Assembly: GCF_021869535.1 (NCBI RefSeq)
Contig: NW_026262712.1
Span: forward strand, 107,195,640-107,259,639
Source of the DNA: Mytilus californianus
Lineage: Eukaryota; Mollusca; Bivalvia; Mytilida; Mytilidae
Length of the DNA: 64,000 bases
Direction of reading: 5' to 3'
Shown: positions 49,300 through 63,189 of the stretch, piece after piece
Layout of the letters: each line of letters starts with the position of its first letter
Position numbering within the stretch: position 1 is the first letter of the stretch
Program-made: the position numbers and the translations under genes
Notes under the pieces: generated by a model
Seen by the model: the letters and a program-made list of their open reading frames with translations, nothing else
Database searches by the model: none
What the model was told of the DNA's origin: nothing

Positions 49300-52200
49300 G
49301 AGCACCTTATATTTTCACCACAGAAAATTCCCCAGTTTAGCAACACTTAACACTTCTAATGCAATTTTAAGAATGCCTACTGACTTATTCCAATATCTAC
49401 TGAGCTGGATGCAAACGAAAGTTCTATAACATCCACACAATGATAATATCTTTTCAAAACACTGCCCTGACCATAGCTCAAGAAAGATTTTTCCTATACC
49501 AATAATTGTTCAAGAAAAATCGTCAGAAAGTCTATCACCTTAGTACTATCAACAAACAGACCTTTTCAGCTGAAGTTCTATCTGCAAGAAATCTTTTTTT
49601 CACAATTTACTGAAAACATCACGTCCTGTACTATCTGCACTGAAAGATGCAATCACCTATCGTGTAATCATAACGATGATGATACGGAATATTATGAAGT
49701 ATCTTAATCCATGTTAGAAACATTAATTCCTCCCCCAGTTTTATTCGTAGTTCTACTTCCTCAGTAGATGTGATATTTTATCCTAAAAACCCTAATTGTG
49801 ATATAAAATATATCAATTATCTTGACTCTGATCAATAATATCATTAATAGGAAATGAGCAGACTTTTCATCGCCATGTGTCCAGTCCTTCAGCTTAAATG
49901 CATAATTTATCACTAATTTTATTTGAAATATTCCAATATTTGAGTAAAACTTGTTTTATTTTGCCCAAAAGCACAAGTTTGAATTCTTTCTTTATAAATA
50001 TGATAATTTTTTGTTTTAAACAAGTGTTTCATACAAATCAATTTGTAAATTCTGATGGATTAATTATTTGTCAGGCTAATTCTTTCCATTGATTTCCAAT
50101 GAATTTTTAAGCATGAAGCATTTGATGTCGAAGTTCAGACTACAGTAATCATTCATTTAACCAACAATTTCCCATTCAACACATGAAGAAATCCACGATC
50201 AATCAATTTGCATAGCCTAATGGAATTTCCGTCTTTTAATGTTTTCTTTGTCCCTCATCGTAGTCTTCCTCAAACAAATTACAGACTGAGTCTTCTACAG
50301 TTGTGGAGAACATCTCCATCTCACACAACATTTCTAATCAGTGACAGTTCTATAATCCCTAATTGAGCAAACTTTCCAAAACTGTCTAAAATCTTTCAGA
50401 GCATACAGAATTATAACTATTGATTCAACAGAAATGAAGCATCAGTGTATTTGTTGTTTGCCGAAATGTGATCGCTTGTCAATTCTAAAAACAACTTGTC
50501 AATCTTTCATCAATGCACAGAATCCTTCCAAAATGTTACACAACTTTTTCAGGCATGATTTCAACAGTGAACCATAAATAAAATTAATTTAAACAGCACA
50601 AAATTTTTTTTCTATCTTGAAATGTTTGCAATAGTAATTTTTCTTTTTTATAAAAAATCCTTTTACCAAAATCTTAAATTAGTTAAGATTCAATATTTTC
50701 ATCTTAAAAGAAATGAGAAATATTGTATCTCTCTTTTTTATTCCTTTTCTACAGTGTAGAAACGAAGTCCACAAATAAGCAAGTTATCACATCTTTATCG
50801 AATAAAGATAAAAAGTAACATTCACAGCAGCCGAGTGTATATAACACTTTCAGATAATGAACTGATTAAAACAAATCCTCAATGCAGCCAATCAGGCTTC
50901 TAAACAGCTGCTAGGTGATGTGACCAAAATGTTCTTTATTATGAATCATATAAGTTATACTGCTTCAGGAACTAGGGCTTGAAAACAGAAGAGTCCTGTC
51001 TTTACTCAGGCAAGACGAACAAATTTAAATCTTACTACACAATTTCCCTTAGATATGATCTATTGTTTGAATACTAGTTTTTTGGACAACTTTTTGGCTG
51101 ATAAAAAAGTATTAACCCTAAGATTATGTGAAAGAGATGAAGGTACCAATTCATTTTTTTTTTTTTTTTTGGAAAGTGTTACCCCAGATACAGTTGTGAA
51201 GGAGATAAGAGTATCAATTCTAAAGACATATGTTTCAGAATGGAACTACAAATAGATGATTCTGTACACCTGGATGAGTCATAAGTATTTCTATAAGAAG
51301 AGGAAATCTTACCTAAAACAAACAATAATGTAACTGAATGAGCAAATAGATGCTGATCAATCAGACTTTGTTTTGTTCAAATATTTAGAGTCCTGTACTG
51401 GATCATAGATTATGAGCATAATCCAATACCTTTTTCCTTGGCATATTCAAAATCATATTTCTTCACTTGTAATTTATATCAAAAGTCTTCAAAATCCTTT
51501 CAGAATAAATTAATGACTAGATCACAAAGCTACAAATTTCACAGAAATACTGCAATAAAAGGGGTTTGAGTGTCCCTGATGAAGATTAAGGGCGTTCTAA
51601 ATTTAAATAAAGTGTAATTCTAATTTTCATTACCATCTAATTTACAAATAAAAAACAAAAGAAACAAAAAAAACAAAGAAATGCAGATTACTCTAATATG
51701 ACATAATTCTAAGTTCCTCACAATCATATAAAAGAATTATTTTTTTAGATGAAAACAGGTGTAGGACATAAAATGATTTACATGCATCAAAAACAATTAC
51801 CAAGTTAAATTTCAATATCTACTGTATCATAAAATCTTCAATTTAACTGCCAATATTTTGTCTGTTAATTAGAGTAAGTCTGCTTTTATTTTACATTTTA
51901 TGATTATTGGTAGTGGAGTAAAACACTTAGTCTGCATGTTCACATGTCTTCAGTTTCATCAAATTCCCTTCTGCTCAAAATGCTCTAAAATAATTGTGTA
52001 ATAATCACAAACATCTGAAATATATCTATACATTCAACAGAATTCCTCTCACCGAAGTATCTATCATAATTCGATAATTACTTAACATTTATTTGGAGGG
52101 GGTAGATTTAATACTGCAAGAGTAATTAGTTTTCATATCTGAGTCACTTCTCTTGAAATCTAATTAAAACTGTCTCCTTCCTGCAGTTTAACCTCTGAAT

Positions 52201-52420
52201 ATAGGTTTACAATATAGGTTTACAATATGTCAGGTTTCTAGTAACTCTTATGGTATGGGCTGTTTTGTAAAAGAGCTTACATCTATACCATTTATAAACT
52301 ATGAAGGATCAAACAATTCTTTTTACATTGAAAAAAAAAATAAAATTTATAACAAATCTCTTATCTTTGTACTAGATATTTCAAATACAACATGAATTTT
52401 TAAAGTTTACAATATCAAAC
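49300..52420. other. No recognised feature
   Basis: AT-rich sequence with no supported exon or repeat. The WW1 exon of ARHGAP39 (expected motif GECVWDPP) was looked for on the minus strand here and not found. Confidence 0.4.
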
Positions 52421-52423
52421 AAG

Positions 52424-52470
52424 AGGCTCACCAGACCATAAATCACTCACCTGGTAAAAAATATACCATT
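52424..52470 (+). mobile_element. Fragment: start of the GCTCACC hairpin family
   Basis: 'aacaagaggctcaccagacc' followed by 'tcactcacctggtaaaa'. GGCTCACCAG is the inverted complement of the closing hairpin arm of the 18406-18640 element (CTGGTGAGCT). The rest is not recognisable, so it is probably a truncated copy. Confidence 0.45.
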
Positions 52471-52610
52471 TTGATATTTTTTTTTGTCTTTATTGCAATA
52501 TGTTTGCTTATTTGAAGATCTTATTTAGTTGGATTTTTGTATGTCTTGTAATGATGATCATTTACTGTTTACTGTTTACTTACCTCTCTATTTAAGTTTT
52601 TGAGATTAAA

Positions 52611-54970
52611 ATAAAATGCTCCGCAGGGCGCAGCTTGATACGACCGCAGAGGTCGAACCCTGAACAGTTGGGGGAAGTATGGACACAACATTCAAGCTTG
52701 ATACAGCTTTGGATTTGGATTGTGATTAAATATTTGACACAGCATAGGTTTCTAACACAGATTGAATGTGGTCTAAGAACTTAAAAATTTTAAATTGGAC
52801 ATTCACCTATTATGGTCCAATATCCAAAATCTAAATACATGGTTAGATTCAGCATATCAAAGAACCCCAAGAATTCAATTTTTGATGAAATCAAACAAAG
52901 TTAAATTTTGGACCCTTTTGACCTCAATGTGGACAAAGTTGATAACGGGGCCCAAAAATCAAAAATCTAAATACATGGTTAGATTCAGCATATCAAAGAA
53001 CCCCATATATTCAATTTTTGTTGAAATCAAACAAAGTTTAATTTTGGACCCCGATTTGGACCAACTTGAAAACTGGGCCCATAATCAAAAATCTAAATAC
53101 ATGTTTAGATTCAGCATATCAAAGAACCCTAAGAATTCAATTTTTGTTAAAATCAAACTAAGTTTAATTTTGGACCCTTTGGACCTTAATGTAGACCAAT
53201 TTGAAAACTGAACCAAAAATTAAGAATCTAAATACACGGTTAGATTCGGCATATCAAAAACCCCAATAATTCAATTTTTGATGAAATCAAACAAAGTTTA
53301 ATTTTGGACCCTTTTGACCTCAATGTGGACAAAGTTGATAACGGGGCCCAAAAATCAAAAATCTAAATACATGGTTAGATTCAGCATATCAAAGAACCCC
53401 ATATATTCAATTTTTGTTGAAATCAAACAAAGTTTAATTTTGGACCCCGATTTGGACCAACTTGAAAACTGGGCCCATAATCAAAAATCTAAATACATGT
53501 TTAGATTCAGCATATCAAAGAACCCTAAGAATTCAATTTTTGTTAAAATCAAACTAAGTTTAATTTTGGACCCTTTGGACCTTAATGTAGACCAATTTGA
53601 AAACGGAACCAAAATTTAAGAATCTAAATACACAGTTAGATTCGGCATATCAAAGAACCCCAATAATTCAATTTTTGATGAAATCAAACAAAGTTTAATT
53701 TTGGACCCTTTGGACCTCAATGTGGACCAATTTAAAAACGGGGCCCAAAATCCAAAAACTAAATACACGGTTAGATTCAGCATATTAAAGAACCCCATGA
53801 AATCAAGAATAAAACCCCATTGAAATTGGTCAAGAAATAAGCAATTTATAGGAAGTATCTTCTTTTGCACAATCCTGTGCTATTAAATATTTCTTGCTAT
53901 TGCGCAATACTGTACAATTGACAATTTCTTGCTATTGCGCAATATTGTGCTATTGGATATTTCTTGCTATTGCGCAATACTGTGCAATTGAAGATTTCTT
54001 GCTATTGCGCAATACTGTGCAATTGAAGATTTCTTGCTATTGTGCAATACTGTGCAATTGAAAATTTCTTGCTATTGCACAATACTTATTATATAATAAT
54101 TTACACATCCTGTTTGGTGTGTATCTCCTACCATATCATTATTATTTGATTTTAAATATAAATCAGAAATAACCAACTTAAAATGGAAAATTTTAAAAGA
54201 AACAAAAAAGGAAAAAAAGAAAAAAAAGGAAAAAAAAATAAATCCCCCCCCCCCCCCCAAATTTTTTGAACCCCCATTATGATTCATCACCCCCAAACTC
54301 AATCCCAGCCTTCCCTTTGTGGTATGGTACCTTGCAGTACAATTTCAGAGAGATCCATACACTTGAACACAAGTTATTGTCTGGAAACTAGAAAAAAATG
54401 TGTTTTTTGGCCCCTTTTTGGCCCCAAATTCCTAAACGTTTAGGGCAATTACCCCCAAACTCAAACCCAGCTTTCCCTTTGTGATATGGAACCTTGTAGT
54501 ACAATTTCAGAAAGATCCATACACTTACACACAAGTTATTGTCATGAAACTAGAAAAATGCTTGTTTTTTGCCCCTTTTTTGGCCCCTAATTCCTAAAAT
54601 TTGGAGGCAATTACCCCCAAAATCAATCCCAGCATTCCTTTAGTGATATGGAACCTTGTGGTACAATGTCAGAGAGATCCATACACTAACACACAAGTTA
54701 TGTCTGGAAGTTACAAAAATGCTTATTTTTGGCCCCTTTTTGGCCCCTAATTCCTTTACTGTTATTACCATAACCCCCAAAATCAATCCCAACCTTCCTT
54801 TTGTGGTATTGAACCTTGTGGTAAAATTTCATAAAGATCCATTCACTTAAACTAAAGTTAGAGTGCGAAAACCAATGTGTCTCGGACGTCGACAACGCTG
54901 GACGAAGACGACGACGACGCCAACGTCATACCAATATACGACCACAAAAATTTTTTTGCGGCCGTATAAA
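52611..54970 (+). mobile_element. Copy E of the ATACGACC family
   Basis: About 2.36 kb with the same order as copy D: constant 5' end; a shorter tandem core (52830-53800) in which a block of about 370 bp is itself duplicated (ORFs 52795-53211 and 53314-53619 share the same residues); the ~35-bp palindromic array (53865-54085); an A/C-rich spacer with poly-C (54245-54258); ~140 bp units; a short GAC tract; and the hairpin ATACGACC...GGCCGTAT (one mismatch) then AAAAAA. Confidence 0.87.
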
Positions 54971-54974
54971 AAAT

Positions 54975-55685
54975 GTCATTTAATGGCAATAAATATTATA
55001 ACAAGTGTGACACATCGGCCATGTTGACTTACTTGCAGATCTTTGCAAGATACAAGAAATTCCTTGTTATAGGAATCTTAAAAGTGGAAGAAGGATTCCT
55101 TTTACATGACTTATATAAAACTGTAATGAATCAGCATAAAAAATTTGTTTGAAATCTTCAGTAATTTTATCTGTGACATGTTTGTCACTTATCCATCAAT
55201 TCTCACCTTTTTTTTTCATTTTGTTTGAAGGATGCCTCACTCGATTCTAACTACCAATGTGTAAACAGTTCAATCTTTTTCATCCTAACAAGATTCATCA
55301 ATCCTGTTTATTAGATCAAAGTTGTTAAACATGATAGAATACACTGGCTGTAAGTTGGAGTATACCCAGTTTACTGTATACTGGCCAAGTCTAGACATTA
55401 AAGAATATATTGAAAAAAACCAGTATAAAGTAGTTCTCTGACTAAACTTACAGCAATATTTAAAACTCATAATAGGATTCTAAAGTAAGCATATCGTTCA
55501 TCCATTTCTATTTATAATAATTTTTATTGTCTTCCTGATACTGGATGCTTTTTGGAACCTTTTATACTTTTGAATCACTTTTTTAAAAATGGTAATCACA
55601 AACAAAGAACAATTGCATTTGTTTTCCTTTGCTTTGGTCTTAGAAAAGCTGTTTCACACCTTTTAATTTTAGATATTGGCATTTC
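54975..55685. other. No recognised feature
   Basis: AT-rich sequence; nothing recognised. Confidence 0.4.
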
Positions 55686-55689
55686 TCAT

Positions 55690-56135
55690 AATAAATGGGG
55701 AATGTGTCCATGGGACACAGATGATGCCCCCCCCCCCCCCCCCTTTGCATATAATGATATAAAGGGATATAACTCAAGAACTGTAAAAGTGATGCTACCC
55801 AAATTTGTACTTGCTCTGAGTTTTGTGGTAATAAGCATTGTGTATACGTTTCATAACATTTGGTTGAGGCAAACTGAAGTTAGAGAACGGAAACAAAAAG
55901 TTTAGCCATTTTTCCATTTGTAAAGGGGCATAACACTAGAACGGTTAAAGTGATGCCAGCAAAATTCAAACTTGATCTGTGTTTTGTGGTAATAAGCATT
56001 GTGTATATGTTTCATAACATTTGGTTCAGGCAAACTAAAGTTAGAGAACAGAAACCAATTTTGGGATGTACGTACGGACATACAGACGGACAAGGGTAAA
56101 ACTTAATGCCCCCTCCGCTACGGCGGGGCATAATA
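55690..56135 (+). mobile_element. Hairpin-ended repeat element (ATGCCCC family), complete
   Basis: Left end 'gtgtccatgggacacagatg' then ATGCCCC with a long C run (55728-55743). Two tandem monomers follow (about 55760-55890 and 55925-56060), both with 'tttgtggtaataagcattgt' and 'tttcataacatttggtt'. Then come 'cggacatacagacggacaag' and the hairpin ATGCCCCctccgctacggcGGGGCAT at about 56108-56131, then AATAAAA. The left ATGCCCC equals the left arm of the hairpin. Confidence 0.72.
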
Positions 56136-56752
56136 AAAAAAAATAAAAGCTTTTTTGCAACTTCGATTTTCTTAATTTAGTAACCATAAGCCAAAATGTG
56201 TAATGATAAATAAAAAGTAATTTTAAGTATAGTTCAAGCCATAGCCAGCCGGTTCAAAGCAATCAAGAATACCATTACTAAACCACAATACAACAGAACA
56301 TTAGAACCATTTTCAAATCATAAAAAATGTAATTTCCACAGAGAATGTTCAGAAACTACACTGCTTCAAAGTAAAGTGATAGGCTTCAGGGTTCCATCAG
56401 GCTGATTTGTTTGTCATTTACAGAAATATGATAAAATCCTGCAGAGAATCATGATGCCATTAAATTAAAATACAACACAAAGTACTCTTTATGTGAATGT
56501 TATGATAAACACATTATATAACTGATTCTATCTTCACTGATAATATAATGTATTTTCCTGCCTTTTATTTGAATATAAAACACAATCTGATCAAATAAAA
56601 ATAAATAATCTTAAGTTCAACTGGGAAAATGGGTAAACAAAAAAATAAAAGTAAATATTGTCTGATGACTACTCCAAATGTTTTATTTTCATATTAAACA
56701 ATTTTCTATGCTAAAAATAAAATTTCAAATATTTGTGACATTAAACAAACAC

Positions 56753-57140
56753 ATAAACTGCTTCGCTGAGTGCAGCTGGATACGACCGCAGAGGTCCAAC
56801 CCTGAACAGTTGGGGCAAAAATGGACACAATATTCAAGCTTGACACAGGTCTGAATTTGGATTGTAATTAGATATTTGACACATTATAGGTTTCTGACAC
56901 AGAATAAATGTAGTCAAAGAACTTGAAATTGGTTATATGATTTGAATTGTTTTCTTGCTTACACTGTGCTGTTGCGCAATACTTTGTAAATCTGTTTTAA
57001 GACTACATGTATATACAAAGAATTAGCAAAATAAATTGTGACCCCAAATTTTTCTTTGGAAAATTGACAATTTCTTAAATCTTGAGGAAAAAAAATTGCA
57101 TCCCCACAAAAAATTGTTTTTATCCTCCCCCCCCCTTTTA
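56753..57140 (+). mobile_element. Copy F of the ATACGACC family, 5' fragment
   Basis: Degraded constant 5' end ('gcttcgctgagtgcagctgg', 'atacgaccgcagaggtccaa') followed by 'ttgcgcaatactttg', a remnant of the ~35-bp repeat, and a C-run near 57127. No GAC tract or hairpin follows. It is the oldest-looking copy. Confidence 0.7.
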
Positions 57141-57149
57141 ATAGAAATT

Positions 57150-58085
57150 ATAAATTATAAACAGACTGATAGTAGCCATAAACTAATAGGACTGTAAATA
57201 TGCTTTATTCTTCACACTTCTAACATTGACCAAGTTGTCACTGCTGTTCTTCTACAGCAGTTTAGTAAAATTTCTGACCATGCAGTTGAACAGTTTGATT
57301 TGATGAAACAAATTGAAATTTGGTCAGAATTTTGAATGAACTTCAATAAGTGGAGAGAAACACTTACAATCAAGTGACAGTAATATCATATTATTACAGT
57401 AATTTACATTTCTTTATCATTTATGACCTCCACTTCACATGAAAAGAATAGAAGTAATAATGTTGATTATCATATTGCATGTGAAGTGAGCAGTGAAAAT
57501 AACTAATTATCAAGATTGTCTTTCTACTCACTATAAATGTCTCAAAGCCACATGTCTAACCAGATACAATTCCATTATTCTATCAAAATATCACATAAAA
57601 CTACAATTTTCTTAATTCATCTTGGAAATTCCATGTTACAATTTACCAACAAAAACAGATATCCAATGTGCAATCCAAGGCAGAATATGCAAATGAGACA
57701 TTCAACAAGAGGCAGGATTTGGTTATTCCGTTATTTCCGGCCAAATGGACAAGCATACATTTCTCAATGTCAATCATCTGAGATGAAAAGACAAGGTATT
57801 AATATAACATTAATACATTATTGTTGTAAAGAATCGTGTTACATGTTACTTGATATCGTATAACACATGTCAGTTAGCCTTAGGACAGGATCATCATTAG
57901 TATCATAGTGAATATTAAGATCATTTTACAATTTTGATAATTGAATTATGCTTAATACATTAGTAATGTTTTAAAGAAGATGTAAATGAGCACAAATGAA
58001 TGATACTGAGCTTCATACATGTATTTTGAAATAGATTTTATCAAATTCTGGCCAAGAATACAAAAATATAATAAATAGCAAAACT
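57150..58085. other. No recognised feature
   Basis: AT-rich sequence. The plus ORF 57537-57863 has no recognised family. Confidence 0.35.
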
Positions 58086-58089
58086 ATCT

Positions 58090-58248
58090 CCCCTTGACCA
58101 CTGACCCTTTCCTCATGCATTTGAACTATCATTTTATGTTTTTTAATCACTCTGTAATGTTTATGTCATGTTGTTATTAATGTTATGCTCTTAATGGACC
58201 CTTTAATTTGGAAAAATAAAAATATTGTATTGTTTTGTATTGTATAAT
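58090..58248 (+). mobile_element. LINE 3' tail with (TATTG)n
   Basis: 'tatgctcttaatggaccctt' then 'taatttggaaaaataaaaat' and 'attgtattgttttgtattgt'. The arrangement is the same as the LINE tail at 44380-44446 (TATGCCCTTTGGGGCCCATAAT, TTGGAAATAAAATA, pentamer tail). Only the extreme 3' end is present; no ORF part recognised. Confidence 0.6.
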
Positions 58249-58439
58249 TGAAATTTAAGGGGCACCTGGTGCACCCCTATAAATTCAGCACTGCTTGGGG
58301 CCTTCATTTACCCCAAACTCCTCACTGCATGCAAATCCCCTCTCTCAAAGCCAAACCTAGAATCATGGAATGGCACAAGGATAGAAATGTCTTAATTTGT
58401 TTTTTTTGTCTGTCATTTTGTTATTCAATTATTGTTTTG

Positions 58440-58630
58440 TCATAAACTTTGTCATTTGCTTTCTCGTTTGAATTGTTTCACATTTTATCATATGGAGGAC
58501 TTTGACTATACAGTATGGGTTTTTCTCATTATTGAAGGCAGTAAGGTTACCAATAGTTGCTTACATCCACATCATTTGGACTCTTATGTAAAGTTGTCTC
58601 ATTTACAATAATACCACATCCTTATTTCAA
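58440..58630 (+). repeat. Dispersed repeat, second plus copy
   Basis: Contains 'gactatacagtatgggtttt', 'tctcattattgaaggcagta', 'tccacatcatttggactctt' and 'ttgtctcatttacaataata', then 'ccacatccttatttc'. It is in the same order as the copy at 8620-8790. Confidence 0.6.
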
Positions 58631-58923
58631 TATTAAGACAAAAGAAGCTATACAGCTTTATCTGAACAATTATAAAGACTATTAATATCAACTTCACTTA
58701 GCTATCATCCGTTAATTCAATATGACAATCTGTTATGTTTGTCCTAATCAAATAATCGAACTGACCAGTGTCCAGCTTGACAAATTAGTTACTGATGACT
58801 GTCCAGTGTAACAAATTAATATTGACCACAACATCAATTTCTCCACTTCCTAAAATATCATAATTAACAATTACTGTAACTGACCATTTGTTCTTCTATT
58901 TCTGTCTGGATAACAATATAAAT

Positions 58924-59228
58924 GATTTTATAGTGGCGAGACCTCACTAATATACCCATCTATAATGTGGATCAAAAGTGTCAAACATTACTAAAATGGC
59001 CTAAGTATAAAATGTAGGTCATAGTTTTATAGTGGTGAGACCTCACTAATATACCCATCTACAATGTGGATCAAAAGTGTCAAACATTACTAAAATGGCC
59101 TAAGTATAAAATATAGGTCATAGTTTTATAGTGGCGAGACCTCACTAATATACCCATCTACAATGTGGATCAAAAGTGTCAAACATTACTAAAATGGCCT
59201 AAGTATAAAATGTAGGTCATAGTTTTAT
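58924..59228. repeat. Three 99-bp tandem copies
   Basis: 'agtggcgagacctcactaat' starts copies at 58932, 59031 and 59130. The copies differ at only a few positions (gcgag/gtgag, ctata/ctaca, atgtag/atatag), so the triplication is young. No coding frame; unrelated to the other repeats. Confidence 0.93.
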
Positions 59229-59234
59229 ACTGAA

Positions 59235-62200
59235 AATTGTCTAAACCAAACCTTCCTTATATCAGAAACATGTGTAAACTGAAATCTTTATATAGTAAAT
59301 AAAGTGAATAGAAGAACAGAATTTTCAGTCCCAAAGGTATAGTTTTATAAGGTTTTAATGTACAATTTAAGAGAATTGATTAAACAATTATATTCATATA
59401 ACCCCAAATGTACATTGCTTAATAAATGAAAAAACACAATACAAAAATATAATTCACACAATAAAATTAAGGTTTCCTGAGAAACCTGATGATCACCAAA
59501 TTAATTAGTTACTCAACAGTGAAATGTAGCCAAAGGTGACTCAGGTCAACATGCACAATATAGGAAGTGGTGAAATATCATTGATATACCTGCATTTTTT
59601 CTAAGAAATTAATCTGAACACATTTGGTTACAGACAAACAAATGCAAATGTAAATCTTTTTAAGGTCAAGCATTGTTCGCAAGTCCTGACAATAAAAAAA
59701 ATTAATCAGTACAACTGGAACCCACTCCACACATTTCAACAGTGATTCAACAGTGATTTCTCTTCAAATTTGTGGAAAAAAAATTCCATAATATAAAACA
59801 AACAAAAGACTCAAGAAATATACTTATCATTGCATTTAAATGAAAAAATGCAATAATGTTGCAATCATAAAAAATGCGCCCTTAAAAACCCTTTTTTCTA
59901 TTACCATGAAGATTAATGAAATTTGTGAAGTGATGAAAATGCATTAACTTATTACATGTTGTTTATAAGTATTTTGTGAAAACACCTTTCTTAAGAATAT
60001 GAGAAGTTTTTAAACATTGTTTGCAGTTGTTTATAATAATTGTAGAAATCTTCCACATGGAATCCCATTAGACTATTTTATCAGCAACGAACAAAATCCT
60101 GCTATGAATATTACATCACAAATCATTTAGTTTATCATTGGCATGAACAGAAACGTGGCATGTATTATCTGCATTATATAAATATTTGTTAAATAAAATA
60201 TCTCTATCATGTATGCATCAACTGCATTACAAGCAATTCAAAGGAAACTCGTAATCGGCTTCTAAATGTACTTTACAAATGATAATTTGGCAATTGGTAA
60301 GAGTTGTCTACCTTTGATAAGTAGTTTATTTGTTTATAGCCTAGTGAAACAAGTTTGAAAAATTACAATGTGAACTGATTTCAAGAAACATGAAAAACAT
60401 GTAGCAGTAAGACATTTCCATGTTCCCATGAAAACATACAACTTCAAACAACCAGCATCTGTTTAATTAAAAGACTTTAGGTCATAGAACATGGAAGAAA
60501 ATAGACATTAAAAAAGTATTTTTGACAAAGTTTATGCAGGATGAAAATCTCCAATCTGAAGGATCTTATAAAAAGATTCATTGATGATAGGAAAAAAATA
60601 AATTATTAATATCTGTTGATAGATCTTCATGGGAGATCCAAATCTTATTTGGCTGATACTCAATAAAAAACATGGTTTACACAGACAACACTTCAATGAT
60701 TAAATAATATTTCTAATTCATTAGATACAGGAAGGTATCTTCAAGATGAAGCTGTCTTCCCCATTTCTGCTAAAACCTATAAATTTATGAATTAATGTGA
60801 GATAATTTACAGCGATATACAAATAGTATTCACTTGTATATAATTTACCTGATCAAAGGAAAAATCACTTATGAAGTTTTGCAATATACAACACATGGTA
60901 AACGAGACAAGAGCTGATAATTCTGAAGTCTGCAAATTTCCTGCTACCTTTAAAAATCAGCTTCTTAACACAGGTAATTTATAAACTTTAAATGTTTTTG
61001 AATTAAGGATTGTAATGCTATCAAAAGTGAGAGATGAGCTTGATAAATTTATGCATAGCTCAGGAATTTTCATCATCGGTAAGTTTTATCAAAGGAAGTT
61101 TGGATAAATTTTTATTTGCAGAGATTTTCACTGATTCTGTTGGAAAGGTGAAGACGTCTACAATATGCATTTTTGTTCTAGTAAAATCAAATGAAGACAC
61201 ATAAATTTCTAATGTTGTTGTTTAACAAACTTCAATACTGAGCAAGAGCCATAATTGTTCAGTTGCATTAATTAATGTATTAGTATCTCCTTCAGCAAAA
61301 TAATTTGCAATTTATTAAAATGGCTATTTCTTAGGGCTTTACTTCTTAGGACTCCACAAAGCTTGAAACTCCAGATACATTTCATACATTTCATAAAAAT
61401 CCAACTAATAAAAATTTAACAACTTCTAAAATCAATATTCCATATCTTAAGTTGTCACAAGACATTCAAATTGATTGATGATTGTTGCTGCCTGTATCCA
61501 TACACTGGCAAATATTTCTATAAAATTAAGACAAGTAACAACAAAAAAATATAAGGTATTAGAACTGGTCTTTTAAGGGATCTATGTATAACATAGACAC
61601 ACTTTCCATAAATTATGCTGCTACAGCATCAATTAGCCTATATACTTGATCAAAAATCTAATATCATGTAAAAACATCATATAATTAATCTCTTAAGGAC
61701 AATATAATGAAAAGAACAGCTGTTTATTTGTAAACACAGAGAAAAATAATCTTGTTCGATCTTGACACTAATTATAAAAAGGTAGTACCTACTTATCTCC
61801 CACTAGAATATGACTAATGTTGTGTCAGTCAGTAACAGTTCAGCTAAATCAGCATCAGACATCTATGCATATTCTCCAGTGAAATTTCAAATCATTGCAG
61901 CGGTGGATTTAGAGGGGTAGGGGGCCACACTCCCCCCCTTTAAGGAGCTTCATATATGATAAATATGTACGTTTTTTAATACTCTCACTCCAAACTTTGG
62001 CTTGTCACCCCTCCTCCCCCCTCCCCTTTTTTTCAAAATCCTTGATCCGCACCTGCATTGGATATTCTATTAAATCTGATCACCATTAAGATGATGCTGT
62101 TTACTTCCTGTGGTCCTTATATTTCAAGCTGAACATTTAAAATTTCACTGATTTCTATGAGGAAAACTTGTGTGTAACAGAAAACCTCATACCAAATAAG

Positions 62201-63185
62201 GGTTTCTTGAAAATATTAACAAGAATGCATGTGCTGTTTTGGTAAACCAGAAGTATGCGTCTGGCAGTTAGAAAAAAGCTATCACATGTTACAACTCATA
62301 ACTGCTGACTTAATATGAAGTTATTCTGATCAATAGTAGAAAAAATTTAAGTTCATTCAACATATTGAAAAATTCTAAGTATCCACAAACAGGAAGTAAG
62401 TGTCTGCCACATCTGAAAATGTAAGCTCACATTATAACTTATCACTGCCAAGCTGCTGACAAAATATGAAGTAATTCTGTTCAGTAGTATATGAAAAAAG
62501 TGTGACAGAAATACTTGTTGGACACATAGACCAAAACAAATAGACTGACAGACATAGCCTTCACTCATACGAGTCTGTGCACAATGTTTTGTGAATGCAA
62601 TGTCTTCTTAGTTTGCAAATTGGCCTCAATTTTCAAAAAAGGTGCTTCAATGTACTTTTATATATCATCAGTTCTTTGCTAAACTATGGTCTGTACTGGT
62701 GGACACATTGTTTGACAGAATACGGATCATTGGATGTCAATATCCAAGGAAAGTTCATTCCAAAACTACCGGTCCTTAAGATAGGTTCTATTAATCATCT
62801 AAGAAACATTTCAAAACTTTTTCATAATAGAAATGGTTGCATGGCAAAGACAACAAAACACAACATTTAAAGAGACAATCAAAGGAAAAATTCCCACACA
62901 TCACTGTATAGAAAGTGATCATAAAACTGTTTGAATACATCAATGTTATTCCTGCTGTGCAATAAATAGAAAACAACAAGTTGATGGACTGTAGCATTTA
63001 GGAAGGAAGCTTTTCAATGAAACCTAACTTACCTAGTTCTCACAGTAATTTTTTGAATGAGATATTCAGATGTTTTCTAACATAATTTCAGATTAACAGT
63101 CATAAAACTCATAAACTGTTGACATAGAGATATGTCTAGCTTTTTTGTAATTTTGATAGTATAATGCAATTTAATCAAAAATGGA
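59235..63185. other. No recognised gene
   Basis: AT-rich sequence; small ORFs (62353-62568, 62595-62870, 62791-62997) have no recognised family. No match to WW1 of ARHGAP39 was found. It may be the first large intron or 5' flank of the gene. Confidence 0.4.
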
Positions 63186-63189
63186 AATA

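Noticed and set aside
63024-63078. Possible 47-nt minus exon ending AACTAG|GTAAGT, phase-compatible with the WW2 exon
   Set aside because: Weak acceptor, no similarity, and a short frame between stops; phase agreement alone is too little.
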